Assembly (NCBI GenBank): GCA_031256035.1
Contig: JAIRRJ010000054.1
Span: forward strand, 1-41,133
DNA: 41,133 nucleotides
Reading direction: 5' to 3'
Source: Treponema sp.
GTDB taxonomy: Bacteria; Spirochaetota; Spirochaetia; Treponematales; Breznakiellaceae
Position numbers and translations under genes: made by a program
Notes under the pieces: generated by a model
Told to the model about the DNA's origin: nothing
The model's input: the letters and a program-made list of their open reading frames with translations, nothing else
Databases searched by the model: none
Part shown: positions 33,131-40,911 of the stretch, in pieces
Position numbering within the stretch: position 1 is the first letter of the stretch
Layout: each line of letters opens with the position of its first letter

Positions 33131-34799
33131 ATAATATCCCCGGTTCATCAGCCTGTAAACTGGGAGCGGGAATGTCAAGGACAAACAAATTATCCACAAC
33201 CCGGCCCTGCCGTTCAATTGTTCCGTCTCGTGCCTGTGATATTGCTTCCACTTGCCAGATAAAACTGCCGCGATCCAACAGACTCAGATTGGTTATTGTC
33301 AAACCGGTGCGGTTTTCAGGCGCCCTGCGGAGAATTTGCCGCCGTCCGTTTGCAGTTTGTTGATACAGGGTAAAAATATACGCATTGGCTCCCGGCACCG
33401 CCTGCCAGCTAAAGACGACGCTCTGGCTGGACATGAGTTCTTCCAGTGTGATGACGTACCCTCCTGTAGGACGGCGGTTTCCCGGCGCGGGCAGCGGCGG
33501 AAGAGGCTCAGGCTCTATCGCAGACTGAAGGTCTACAGATTGGAGAACTGACGGCTCCGGCAATTCCAAAACAAGAGCGTTATGCGCTAATTCTTCCGCT
33601 ATGTGATGCTCTATGCGAAATGATACGGCGGACGAATAAGCTGAAGCCGCTTCATAAACAGAGGGAAACACCGGCTTCACCCGCCAATACCAAGTTCCCT
33701 GCCCAAGGCTTGAATCAGTGAAAAAGACAGCCGCTGTCTGCCGGCTAAACTGCGGGTTTTCAAATTGCGGCGTTTGAGAAACCTCAACAAGATAGCTTTG
33801 CGCTTCTTCTGTTTCCGACCACTGGAATTGCAGTTTGGGCAATTCATCCCGGTAGCGGTAAACGCTGCCCGGCACAGGGCTTAAAGGCTCCGGCGCCGCA
33901 GCCGCCGTTACGGTGAAACTCCCGGCAGAAAGCGGAGTATTTTCATAGACCAGCCGCCAGTACCAGAGGCCGACATCAAGAGCCGTCAATGCTTCATTGT
34001 TCAGGTTTTCCATTAGCTGAAAGATTTGCGTAAAGTTCCGGTTCCGGCTGATTTCAAGGCACAGGGTTTCTTCAGGTTCAAGATGCTGCCTGTTCCATGC
34101 AAACCCGATGTTCAAGGGGTCTTTGCTGTTTTTAAGAAACTTCGCGTTTTGCCGGGGCTGCGTTACCATTACCGAAGGTTCCAGCTTTTCGATACCCCCG
34201 GCATCCAGGGCAAGCATCGTACCCGAAGAAACATCCCGTACGGAACCTTCTTCAATTAACAAGGCGCTTCCTTCGCTCAGTTCCACCTTCATGCCGTCCT
34301 GCCCGGCAGCGGCATTGAGTTTTGTTCCGGGGGCTGCCTGCAATTCGCGTCCCATGATGTTAAGCGTCATGTTACCGGCAGCCCCATCCCCGCTCGTAGT
34401 AAGACCCAGATTTCCCGCGCTTAATTCAACCTGAAAACTTTCGCCGTCCGCTGAGCGCAGTATGCGTATAAGTGTGTTTTCGCCGAGTTCAATACTGTTG
34501 CCGTCAATATAAAGAGTCGCGTCTGAAAGGTCAGCAACGCGGATTATATCCCCGATGTAAACAGGCGACTCTTTGGAAAGTCTGTCCCAGAGTACGCGGT
34601 TTGCAATGCGCCGCTGGACAGTGTTGTGTTTGATCGTTATTGTTCCGATTGGTTCTTCATTTTGGGAATCCAAAGTCTGGAACAGATCGAGCCTGAACAG
34701 GTTAATACCTGCCGCCGCTACGGAAAGACACAGTACAATAACAAAAAAATCCCTGAACCGGAAAGGTTTATCGGAAGCTCTGCGCGTTATGCCGCTCAT
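33120..34799 (-). CDS. FecR-domain membrane protein
   Basis: A 559-residue protein with one N-terminal membrane helix (about 17-36) and a periplasmic body. A FecR domain covers about 50-190: IGTITIKHNTVQRR, SPVYIGDIIRVADLSDATLYIDGNSIELGENT, then glycine-rich beta repeats and SEGSALLIEEG. The rest has three Ig- or fibronectin-like modules with the motif WYWRL/WRVK (about 210-300, 310-400, 440-545) and Pro-rich linkers. In treponemes such proteins are not iron regulators; they seem to be periplasmic scaffolds. Its start overlaps the cyclase stop (ATGA) and its stop overlaps the outer-membrane protein gene. Confidence 0.82.
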   Translation of the reverse strand: MSGITRRASDKPFRFRDFFVIVLCLSVAAAGINLFRLDLFQTLDSQNEEPIGTITIKHNTVQRRIANRVLWDRLSKESPVYIGDIIRVADLSDATLYIDGNSIELGENTLIRILRSADGESFQVELSAGNLGLTTSGDGAAGNMTLNIMGRELQAAPGTKLNAAAGQDGMKVELSEGSALLIEEGSVRDVSSGTMLALDAGGIEKLEPSVMVTQPRQNAKFLKNSKDPLNIGFAWNRQHLEPEETLCLEISRNRNFTQIFQLMENLNNEALTALDVGLWYWRLVYENTPLSAGSFTVTAAAAPEPLSPVPGSVYRYRDELPKLQFQWSETEEAQSYLVEVSQTPQFENPQFSRQTAAVFFTDSSLGQGTWYWRVKPVFPSVYEAASAYSSAVSFRIEHHIAEELAHNALVLELPEPSVLQSVDLQSAIEPEPLPPLPAPGNRRPTGGYVITLEELMSSQSVVFSWQAVPGANAYIFTLYQQTANGRRQILRRAPENRTGLTITNLSLLDRGSFIWQVEAISQARDGTIERQGRVVDNLFVLDIPAPSLQADEPGILYGN

Positions 34800-36856
34800 T
34801 CCTGATTCCCGCTAATCGTGAATTTTTCTTCACCGGCGTTGACATCAACTTTGGAAATGTCCGGCGGCTTTATACCCAATAACTTGCGTACATCGGCGAG
34901 AGTCTGCGGACCTTTTTCATCTTTTCTGGAATTAACAACGGCGAATATCCGAACAGGTTTTTCTTTTCCTTTCACTGATACCGGCGGCAGTTCTTCGGTG
35001 ATAAAATATTTCCTCACCATCTTCCATGTGTTCTCGGTTATAATAATGTCAGTCCCCAGAGGTTTGTTCAGAGCCTCGACACGGGAAGCAAGATTCACCG
35101 GATCTCCTATTACGGTGTATTCCATTCGCAGATCAGAGCCGATCTGCCCAGCGGTAACAATCCCGGTATTAATCCCGCAGCCGATGCGGATGGACGGGTT
35201 GCCCGGATCTCCCGGCGGACGTTTTTTGTTTACTTCATACAACGCTTTGCGCATCATAAGCGCCGTGAAGACGCAGTTGTACGCATCCTGCTCAGCGCTG
35301 CCCGAAGTGTAGGCAGTCCCCCAATGCGCCATTACTGCATCTCCAATGAATTTGTCAACAGCGCCGTTTGTCTTTTCAACACATTCAACCATGCAGGTGA
35401 GGTATTCGTTGAGCCAGTGGACAATACGGTCGGAGGCTTCAGGACCGAAAGCCACGGTGAAGTTTTCTGATTTTGACGTAAACTCCCGGATGTCCGAGAA
35501 AAAGACAGTCGCATGTTTCGGCAGGCCACCAGGTTTGATTTGACCGCGCATTGCCTTCACCGCAATATCGCGGTTGGTAAACCTGCCGAAAATGTGGAGC
35601 GCCTTGCACATTTTCTGGAAACTCGTAGTCAAAAGCCCGATCTCATCCCCGCCTTTAGGCTTTAGGTCTACTTCAAAATTACCGCCTTCGATATTACGCG
35701 CCGCGCGCGCCAGCGCCTTGAGAGGGAGAGAAATGCTTTTTGCGAAAAACCAGATGAACAATACCGAGACCGCCAGAACCACAACGGTAAGATATATGTT
35801 GCGCCGGGTGGTAGCCGCGATCCCTTCAAACACCTTGTCGTATTCAATACCGGTAATGACGATGCAGCCGCCGGTGTTCAATTTAGTGAACGCTAAAAAT
35901 TGGCGTACTGTTTTTATTTCGTCATCCGCGGATTCATCCGGCGGCTGGGAAGCATCGGCGCCAAAAGCATTGAGGACTGCGTTATGCGCCCTTTTCAACA
36001 GCGGCTGCGCATACTGTTTCAGGTTTTCCCATTTTGAAAGTAAAAATGATAATATCTTTGTATCATAGCCTCCGGTTACGCCGCTCTTCGTTTCAAATCC
36101 GAAATCAGTTTCGACCAGCGACTGGCGGCTCTTGTCGGGGCTTTCCTGTATGGTTTGGATAAAACTGTAACCTGCCACATTCACGCCGTCTCTTACCAAA
36201 TCGAAATCGGCAGAAATAAGAATATCGCCGTCTTTGTTAATGAGCCAGGACTGGTTGGTTCCGTGACCAAAGGTATCGCTTAAACCTTCCGGTGAAAACA
36301 AAACCGCCCCGCCGCCGTTATGCGAAGGGAAAAACATCGCCAACAGATGTACGGTAAAATGGGGCGCGGCGTTCAAGACAATCGTTTCTCCAAGTGCGGC
36401 GCGCCTGTGGGCTGTCCGGTTATTGTCCCGGTATGAATCCGCAAGGGAAGCGTCTATTCCCCGCGCCTCAAAGAAACGCTCATTTAGCAAAAGTTCGTCA
36501 ACCCCGGCGGCAGTAAAGAAGAGCGCCGCGACAGAAGGGTTCTCCGCAAAGAAAAAATCCGCCGCTCCCTTTGCGAGGGAACTCTGATGCCCCGCCTCGG
36601 CAATAGTCCGTATGAGAGCGCGGGACTGGGATCGCACATTCGCAAAAGAGGACTCCGCCTCCGTTGCCGAACGCCGGTTCGCTTCAAAATTATTTTCTTC
36701 AGCTGCAATCCTGAGGTCTTCGCGCACCAGCCATGACACCAGAGCGATAATGGAACCAAGAGAGACAAGCACAATGATGGTGATAATGCTTACCAGCTTT
36801 GCGCCGATGGAAAATTTTATGTTATCTGATGCGCGCCGTTTTACTTTTGCTTTCAT
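34796..36856 (-). CDS. Class III adenylate/guanylate cyclase, membrane-bound
   Basis: A 686-residue transmembrane cyclase. TM1 is about 20-44, a periplasmic sensor lies about 45-345, TM2 about 346-370, then HAMP (LPLKALARAARNIEGGNFEVDLKPKGGDE) and a C-terminal class III catalytic domain (about 445-640). Catalytic features: FFSDIREFT (first metal Asp), KFIGDAVMAHWG (base-specificity Lys and second Asp) and YTVIGDPVNLASR (Thr at the second specificity site, plus Asn and Arg). The Lys/Thr pair favours ATP, so cAMP is the likely product. It is third in the MCP 3 operon, after a receiver protein that it overlaps by 4 bases. Confidence 0.9.
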   Translation of the reverse strand: MKAKVKRRASDNIKFSIGAKLVSIITIIVLVSLGSIIALVSWLVREDLRIAAEENNFEANRRSATEAESSFANVRSQSRALIRTIAEAGHQSSLAKGAADFFFAENPSVAALFFTAAGVDELLLNERFFEARGIDASLADSYRDNNRTAHRRAALGETIVLNAAPHFTVHLLAMFFPSHNGGGAVLFSPEGLSDTFGHGTNQSWLINKDGDILISADFDLVRDGVNVAGYSFIQTIQESPDKSRQSLVETDFGFETKSGVTGGYDTKILSFLLSKWENLKQYAQPLLKRAHNAVLNAFGADASQPPDESADDEIKTVRQFLAFTKLNTGGCIVITGIEYDKVFEGIAATTRRNIYLTVVVLAVSVLFIWFFAKSISLPLKALARAARNIEGGNFEVDLKPKGGDEIGLLTTSFQKMCKALHIFGRFTNRDIAVKAMRGQIKPGGLPKHATVFFSDIREFTSKSENFTVAFGPEASDRIVHWLNEYLTCMVECVEKTNGAVDKFIGDAVMAHWGTAYTSGSAEQDAYNCVFTALMMRKALYEVNKKRPPGDPGNPSIRIGCGINTGIVTAGQIGSDLRMEYTVIGDPVNLASRVEALNKPLGTDIIITENTWKMVRKYFITEELPPVSVKGKEKPVRIFAVVNSRKDEKGPQTLADVRKLLGIKPPDISKVDVNAGEEKFTISGNQE

Positions 36857-37233
36857 TGTTTATTCACCAAAAACGCATCAATACGATTGAGCAGGAAAGA
36901 CGGCGCATAAGGCTTAACAATGTAATCAACAGCGCCCATAGAAAGACTTTCAAGCCTGTCATTCAAGCCGGTACGTGCGGAAAGGAAGATTACCGGAATA
37001 TCTTTTGTTTGAGCTTGTGACTTGAGGATTTTTATCGCTTCATAGCCGCTCATTTCCGGCATATCAATATCCAGGAGGATCATGGCGGGTATGTTTTTTT
37101 TCAAAAAACGGAAAAGCATTTCCGCTGAACGCGCGGTCGCGACACAATATTTATCGCTTAACGCGTTATAACCGGTGTGAAGATTTACCGGGTTATCGTC
37201 TACAAGAATGATAAATACTTTTTCAGTTTCCAT
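36853..37233 (-). CDS. CheY-like response regulator receiver
   Basis: A 126-residue single receiver domain. Acidic pocket: Asp12 and Asp13 (LVDDNPVN). Phosphoacceptor Asp55 (LLDIDMPEMSGYE). The Ser in FLSAR is the Thr/Ser switch site, and Lys in YIVKPY is the conserved lysine. All are intact. There is no output domain, so it works by protein contact, perhaps with the cyclase that follows it or the MCP that precedes it. It starts 5 bases after the MCP 3 stop and overlaps the cyclase ATG. No histidine kinase or other Che protein is in the window. Confidence 0.92.
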   Translation of the reverse strand: METEKVFIILVDDNPVNLHTGYNALSDKYCVATARSAEMLFRFLKKNIPAMILLDIDMPEMSGYEAIKILKSQAQTKDIPVIFLSARTGLNDRLESLSMGAVDYIVKPYAPSFLLNRIDAFLVNKQ

Positions 37234-37238
37234 TGTTC

Positions 37239-39392
37239 TTACTCCACCTTGAACCTTGAAACTTCTTTTAATAAAACATCAATTGCTTCACGGTTCTTGC
37301 CGCTTATCTCTTTGACGTGATTTACCGCCATGTTGATCTCTTCCGCGCCGGACGCCATCTCGTTCATGCCGGAGCTTATCTCCTGTGTCGTTTTTTCAAG
37401 GTTCTCGCTTTCGGTTATGACTTCTTTTGCCCTTTCCAGCATATCGCCGGAATCACTCGTTACCTGACGGGTAATCTCGTTTACATTGCCCACGCCCTCA
37501 AGCACCTGCCTGCTTCCGGCTCCCTGCTCCTCCATCGCGTTCCTGATGTTTTCTTCCTGTTCGGCAACGGTCTTCACGCTTGAGTCAATTGCCTCGAACT
37601 TGCCAAGCACGTTTTCAGTGGAGCGAGTGATCTTGTCGATTGATCCCTTTATCTTCTTCAATACGTTATTGATTGTTTTGGATTGTTTACTTGAACTTTC
37701 CGCCAGCTTGCGTATCTCATTCGCCACAACGGCGAAACCTTTTCCAGTTTCGCCGGCATGAGCCGCTTCTATCGCCGCGTTCATCGAAAGCAAATTGGTC
37801 TGGCTCGCTATATTCTGCATTACCAAATTGATCTCCATCAGCCCTTCGGATTCGTGAGAGATTTCATTTATATCCTGCGCCACTTCGGAAAGGCCGCTTC
37901 TCCCCACTTCGGACGCATCCCTTAATGTATTTACATTGGCTGCGTTTTTAATCAGCGTATTGGTAACGGAGCGGGTGTTGGCTACCATTTCTTCTATGGC
38001 TGATGATGCCTGCGATACATTGCTGCTCTGGCTGCCGACATGGGCGTCAAGCTTGTGGATATTATCGACAAGCTGTTCCATTGTCCCGTGAGTTTGGCTG
38101 ACATAGGCGCTCTGGCTGTTTATGCGTACTTTAATGCTTTGGACATTCGCGGTGATTTGATTGATTGCGCTGGCGGTAACATTCATGTTGCTCGCTAGAT
38201 CGTTGCCAATTTCGGATAACGCTGATGTTTTATCTTTGATTGCAATGACAAGCTCCCTTATTCCCTCCTGAGTCTGATTTAAAAGCCGCATCATCTGTCC
38301 GATTTCATCCTGGGAACGTACAGTCGCTTTAGCGGTTAAATCTCCTTCTTTCACCTTTTCCAAAACAGAATAGACCGCCTTAATCGGGGAACTGATGTTC
38401 CGCGCCACAAAAAATACAATTACCAGAGCTGCCAGGATAATAAGAAAAGAACTGCCCAGTATCGCCAGAATCACCGTGTTCCTTGTCCGCATGGCATAAT
38501 CTCCGTCTTTGACCGAAAGCACATACCAGGGGTCAGAAGCGCCTTCCATTATCACCGGACGGTAGCTTAGGTAGATTGTCTTACTTGCTTCACGGAATTT
38601 TGCTGAATTGATATTCCCGTTCATCATATCCGTAATCGCAGCCTTATATGCATCTGAAATTTCAAGCGGCTGTTCTTCGGTAAGATTCCCTGCCGCATTT
38701 TGCATGGGGCTGCCTTGTGCATCTTTCAAGGTTACAGTTCTGGTGAGTTTCGCGTAATTGTATAATTCATCCTGATAGGTACTGTCAGGATGAGCCACGA
38801 CCACGCCCTTGCCGTCCAGAATAAATGAAAATGAACCTGCATCGGCGGTTTCTGCAACAAGGTCGTGGAGCGCGGAAAGTTTTATGTCTCCTGCCATAAT
38901 ACCAATCATCTCTGTACCAAGAGTTATGGGATAAAAAACTGAAGCGCAGGGCATATTGGTACCCACTGAATAATAGGACTCGGAGATAAACGGTTTTCGT
39001 ACCTGTTCCATTTTAATGAACCACCAGCGTTCCTTCCGGTTTCCAAGATTACCTGATGAACGCCCTGTCTGCATCCCGTCCATGCCCTGCGCATAGAGGA
39101 GTTCAAAATAATCGTTTCTTTTAAGAGCGGATACCAAAACATCAGTCTGCCGCGCTGTGTCAAGTGAAACAATATCATTGTTAAAACTTAAATCTTCCAC
39201 TTCTTTGTATGCTGCGTTAATAAACGAATGAAGCGAACGCGCCATATACAGAGCCTCGCGTGAATTTTCTGCAATTATCTGTTCTTCATAACTTTTTGAA
39301 TAAACAAAATAAAAAATCGCCAGCACTGAAACGATAATGAGGATAACAATGAACCCAAACGATATTAGTAATTTACCAAAAAGTGTTTTCAT
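37239..39392 (-). CDS. Methyl-accepting chemotaxis protein 3 (dCache sensor)
   Basis: A 717-residue MCP, first gene of a five-gene leftward operon. TM1 is about 10-31; the double Cache sensor reaches about 305 ([64 protein letters not shown]). TM2 is about 308-330, HAMP follows, and the signalling coiled-coil has tip [20 protein letters not shown]. It ends SRFKVE. There is GGGAG before the ATG, at a rather long spacing of 9. Sensor blocks around WW and YYS resemble Cache domains that bind small organic molecules. The upstream gap holds pyrimidine-rich repeats shared with the toxin-antitoxin island. Confidence 0.93.
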   Translation of the reverse strand: MKTLFGKLLISFGFIVILIIVSVLAIFYFVYSKSYEEQIIAENSREALYMARSLHSFINAAYKEVEDLSFNNDIVSLDTARQTDVLVSALKRNDYFELLYAQGMDGMQTGRSSGNLGNRKERWWFIKMEQVRKPFISESYYSVGTNMPCASVFYPITLGTEMIGIMAGDIKLSALHDLVAETADAGSFSFILDGKGVVVAHPDSTYQDELYNYAKLTRTVTLKDAQGSPMQNAAGNLTEEQPLEISDAYKAAITDMMNGNINSAKFREASKTIYLSYRPVIMEGASDPWYVLSVKDGDYAMRTRNTVILAILGSSFLIILAALVIVFFVARNISSPIKAVYSVLEKVKEGDLTAKATVRSQDEIGQMMRLLNQTQEGIRELVIAIKDKTSALSEIGNDLASNMNVTASAINQITANVQSIKVRINSQSAYVSQTHGTMEQLVDNIHKLDAHVGSQSSNVSQASSAIEEMVANTRSVTNTLIKNAANVNTLRDASEVGRSGLSEVAQDINEISHESEGLMEINLVMQNIASQTNLLSMNAAIEAAHAGETGKGFAVVANEIRKLAESSSKQSKTINNVLKKIKGSIDKITRSTENVLGKFEAIDSSVKTVAEQEENIRNAMEEQGAGSRQVLEGVGNVNEITRQVTSDSGDMLERAKEVITESENLEKTTQEISSGMNEMASGAEEINMAVNHVKEISGKNREAIDVLLKEVSRFKVE

Positions 39393-39415
39393 CTCGATCT
39401 GCTCCCTGTTCTCTC

Positions 39416-39430
39416 CTCATTCCCCATTTT
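39416..39430. repeat. Left copy of a 15-base direct repeat flanking the TA island
   Basis: CTCATTCCCCATTTT occurs here and exactly again at 40708-40722, on either side of the two toxin-antitoxin modules. Both copies lie in CTCCCTG/TTCCCTG-rich intergenic DNA, so they may belong to the spreading pyrimidine repeats rather than to an insertion footprint. Confidence 0.85.
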
Positions 39431-39449
39431 TTTTCTCCTCCCTGTTCCC

Positions 39450-39478
39450 TTGCTCCCTGCTGCCTTTCATGCTATATT
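39450..39478 (+). promoter_or_regulatory. Promoter of the first antitoxin gene
   Basis: TTGCTC (39450-39455), 17-base spacer, extended -10 TGC-TATATT (hexamer 39473-39478). AAGAGG at 39486-39491 serves as ribosome-binding site for the ATG at 39498 and also lies in the near-palindrome CCTCTAAGAGG (39481-39491). The core matches the second promoter at 39955-39983 almost base for base. Confidence 0.65.
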
Positions 39479-39497
39479 TTCCTCTAAGAGGTAACCC

Positions 39498-39725
39498 ATG
39501 GGTGAACACGCTGTTTTATTACGGGAAATCCAGACGCTTCCGGCAAATTGTGTCGGCGAAGTAGTTGATTTCGTGGCATGGATAAAACACCGAAGGACAG
39601 ATTTGCCTCGACAGGGCTGGGACGATGCCTTCTCCACGGCTGCTGCCACAATGTCTGAAGCCGGAGCAGACAAACTGTTGCTGCCCGAACACATCGACAG
39701 TACAACATTTGAATGGGTTTGGTAA
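39498..39725 (+). CDS. DUF2281-like antitoxin
   Basis: A 75-residue protein resembling DUF2281 antitoxins. The N-terminal helix reads LLREIQTLPANCVGEVVDFVAWIKHRR; the C-terminal part is more variable (WDDAFSTAAATMSEAG, LLLPEHIDSTTFEWVW). Such proteins neutralise PIN- or MazF/PemK-type toxins. Here the following gene, overlapping in TAATG, is a truncated MazF/PemK. If functional, this antitoxin has no partner toxin in cis. Its own promoter and ribosome-binding site look intact. Confidence 0.72.
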   Translation: MGEHAVLLREIQTLPANCVGEVVDFVAWIKHRRTDLPRQGWDDAFSTAAATMSEAGADKLLLPEHIDSTTFEWVW

Positions 39726-39844
39726 TGGAACAATATTCCATCAGGACGATTGACAAAAGCCGGATAGTCAGAAAAATTGGAAGTCTGGATTCCACCACTA
39801 TTACGGCAGTTAAAAATGTTTTGAGCACTATGTTGGTTGAATAA
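39725..39844 (+). pseudogene. C-terminal remnant of a MazF/PemK toxin gene
   Basis: A 39-codon frame starting at the ATG that overlaps the antitoxin stop. It reads MEQYSIRTIDKSRIVRKIG, then SLDSTTITAVKNVLSTMLVE. From memory this resembles the last 35-40 residues of MazF (Bacillus: EQIRTIDKQRL, ... KVDEALQISL). A full MazF is about 110-120 residues; the N-terminal two-thirds with the catalytic loops are absent, while the start codon junction and the stop codon are kept. An internal deletion in frame best explains this. It should have no endoribonuclease activity. Confidence 0.7.
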
Positions 39845-39922
39845 TTTCATCTCACTCCATTTCCTCCAAAACATTTCCTCACTCCTCATCGCCCCCACGG
39901 TTGCGATTACTTGTTGTCACCC

Positions 39923-39938
39923 GCACGCTATCGCGTGC
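39923..39938. repeat. Small hairpin between the two TA modules
   Basis: GCACGC and GCGTGC form a 6-base stem around TATC. It lies after the MazF remnant and before the second promoter. No T-run follows, so a terminator role is only possible. Confidence 0.4.
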
Positions 39939-39954
39939 CTTGATCGGGCGTCCC

Positions 39955-39983
39955 TTGCTCCCTGCAACTTTTCATGCTATGTT
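39955..39983 (+). promoter_or_regulatory. Promoter of the VapB gene, leaderless
   Basis: TTGCTC (39955-39960), 17 bases, TGC-TATGTT (hexamer 39978-39983). It is followed by six bases and the ATG at 39990. The run from TTGCTCCCTGC through CATGCTATNTTTTCCTC matches the upstream promoter at 39450-39478. There is no ribosome-binding site, unlike the first module. Confidence 0.6.
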
Positions 39984-39989
39984 TTCCTC

Positions 39990-40268
39990 ATGTATATCGA
40001 ACAAATGGTTGTGATACCCGCTGACCGGCGGCTGCATTTGGATTTTGACCTCCCCTTCGAGATACCGATGGGAAAGGCGCGGGCTGCTCTGACATTAACG
40101 CTCGAAAAAGAACAGGAACACCCTGCCGCTGATAAATGGGTTAATCCGCTGCTGGGGCTGGCAAACGCAAAAGGATCGACACTCACTCTTGAACGCTTCA
40201 TGGAAATGCAGCGGGAAGATATCGAACTGGAAAACGAAAATGACCGGCGGCTTTGGAGCAGTAAATGA
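39990..40268 (+). CDS. VapB-type antitoxin
   Basis: A 92-residue antitoxin with an N-terminal strand pattern of the AbrB-like kind (MVVIPADRRLHLDFDLPFEIPMG) and a C-terminal helix rich in charged residues (ERFMEMQREDIELENENDRRLW) that would wrap the toxin. It overlaps the toxin gene by ATGA. The open frame extends back to 39837, but ATG 39990 begins the homology and follows the promoter by 6 bases; an internal ATG at 40005 is another option. Autorepression with VapC is expected for the family. Confidence 0.8.
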   Translation: MYIEQMVVIPADRRLHLDFDLPFEIPMGKARAALTLTLEKEQEHPAADKWVNPLLGLANAKGSTLTLERFMEMQREDIELENENDRRLWSSK

Positions 40269-40690
40269 CTCACTATGTCCTTGATGCTTGCGCCCTCATT
40301 GCTTTGCTGAAAAAAGAACAGGGCGCGGAAGCAGTTGATGATCTTTTTCAACAGACGGTTCGTGGTGAGGCCGCACTTTCCATGAGCATTGTCAATTTGC
40401 TTGAAGTCTATTATGGATTTATCGGCGAAATTGGTCTTACGGAAACTGAAGACATGATGAACACCATCGCTGACACTCCGCTTTCCATAATTGATACGAT
40501 TTCGAAGCGTGTGTACCGCGAAGCAGCGCGGCTCAAAGGGACACACCGCCGGCTTTCTCTTGCAGATGCGGTGGGCGTTGCCACTGCCGTTGAGTGTGGC
40601 GGTGTTTTCGTTACCTGTGATCACCACGAACTTGAACCAATTGAAAGAAAAGAGGCTCTTAAGTTTCTCTGGTTCCGTCCGCAATTTTAA
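40265..40690 (+). CDS. PIN-domain toxin VapC
   Basis: A 141-residue PIN ribonuclease. The four acidic residues are in place: Asp7 (YVLDACAL), Glu47 (NLLEVYYG), Asp101 (SLADAVGVATA) and Asp119 (FVTCDHHE). PIN toxins of this class cut tRNA or rRNA. The gene overlaps its antitoxin by 4 bases, the normal layout. Length and motifs are complete, so this module is probably active, in contrast to the broken one just upstream. Confidence 0.92.
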   Translation: MTHYVLDACALIALLKKEQGAEAVDDLFQQTVRGEAALSMSIVNLLEVYYGFIGEIGLTETEDMMNTIADTPLSIIDTISKRVYREAARLKGTHRRLSLADAVGVATAVECGGVFVTCDHHELEPIERKEALKFLWFRPQF

Positions 40691-40707
40691 CATTTTCCTC
40701 CTCCCTG

Positions 40708-40722
40708 CTCATTCCCCATTTT
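40708..40722. repeat. Right copy of the 15-base direct repeat
   Basis: CTCATTCCCCATTTT again, identical to 39416-39430. It is directly downstream of the VapC gene within CTCCCTG-type repeats. Confidence 0.85.
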
Positions 40723-40733
40723 CTCCCCCAAGA

Positions 40734-40782
40734 CCTCTCGCAGAGGCGCAGAGGAATGAAAAATGAACAGTGAAAAATGAAA
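40734..40782. repeat. CGCAGAGG tandem and AATGAAA heptamers
   Basis: CCTCT-CGC-AGAGG (40734-40746) is a small palindrome. CGCAGAGG is repeated at 40739-40746 and 40747-40754. Four AATGAAA-type heptamers follow (40755-40782; copies 2 and 3 have one change each). Similar phrases ('CGCAGAGGCGCAGAGG') occur between genes in many unrelated bacteria, by my recollection. Confidence 0.8.
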
Positions 40783-40793
40783 AAAGGAAGATT

Positions 40794-40856
40794 GTCCACA
40801 GATTAGCACAGATTTTCGCGGATTTAATCTGTGGTAATCCGTGTTAATCCGTGGAC
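40794..40856. repeat. 63-base inverted repeat of CACAGATT/CACGGATT units
   Basis: The outer arms are GTCCACAGATTAGCACAGATT (first 20 bases 40794-40813) and its near-complement ending GTTAATCCGTGGAC at 40856. The 21-base arms differ at four places, all changes that leave G-U pairs in the minus-strand RNA. Arms are themselves built of the units CCACAGATTA/GCACAGATT. This resembles a widespread family of enigmatic intergenic repeats. Confidence 0.85.
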
Positions 40857-40869
40857 ACTTTTCTCTCTT

Positions 40870-40911
40870 CTCCCTGTTCCCTGCTCACTGTTCCCTGCTC
40901 TCTGTTCTCTG
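40870..40911. repeat. Six CTCCCTG-type heptamers
   Basis: Consecutive 7-base units CTCCCTG, TTCCCTG, CTCACTG, TTCCCTG, CTCTCTG, TTCTCTG. First bases alternate C and T, giving a 14-base super-period. The array ends exactly at the RCC1 gene stop codon (40912-40914). Confidence 0.9.

Larger units (their letters stand above)
40691..40911. other. Gene-free repeat patch
   Basis: No gene is seen. The stretch is almost filled by five kinds of short repeats: CTCCCTG-type and CTCATTCCCC (40698-40722), an 8-base tandem CGCAGAGG (40739-40754), AATGAAA heptamers (40755-40782), a long inverted repeat (40794-40856) and six more CTCCCTG-type heptamers (40870-40911). See the separate entries. Confidence 0.85.

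Noticed and set aside
39467-39898. Two leftward open frames across the antitoxin region
   Set aside because: They are antisense to the antitoxin, the MazF remnant and the promoters, and match no family.
39977-40693. Long leftward frame antisense to VapBC
   Set aside because: VapB and VapC have clear motifs and an ATGA overlap on the plus strand; this one is a shadow.
40734-40911. Repeats as a CRISPR array
   Set aside because: Units are only 7-8 bases and contiguous, with no spacers and no cas genes.
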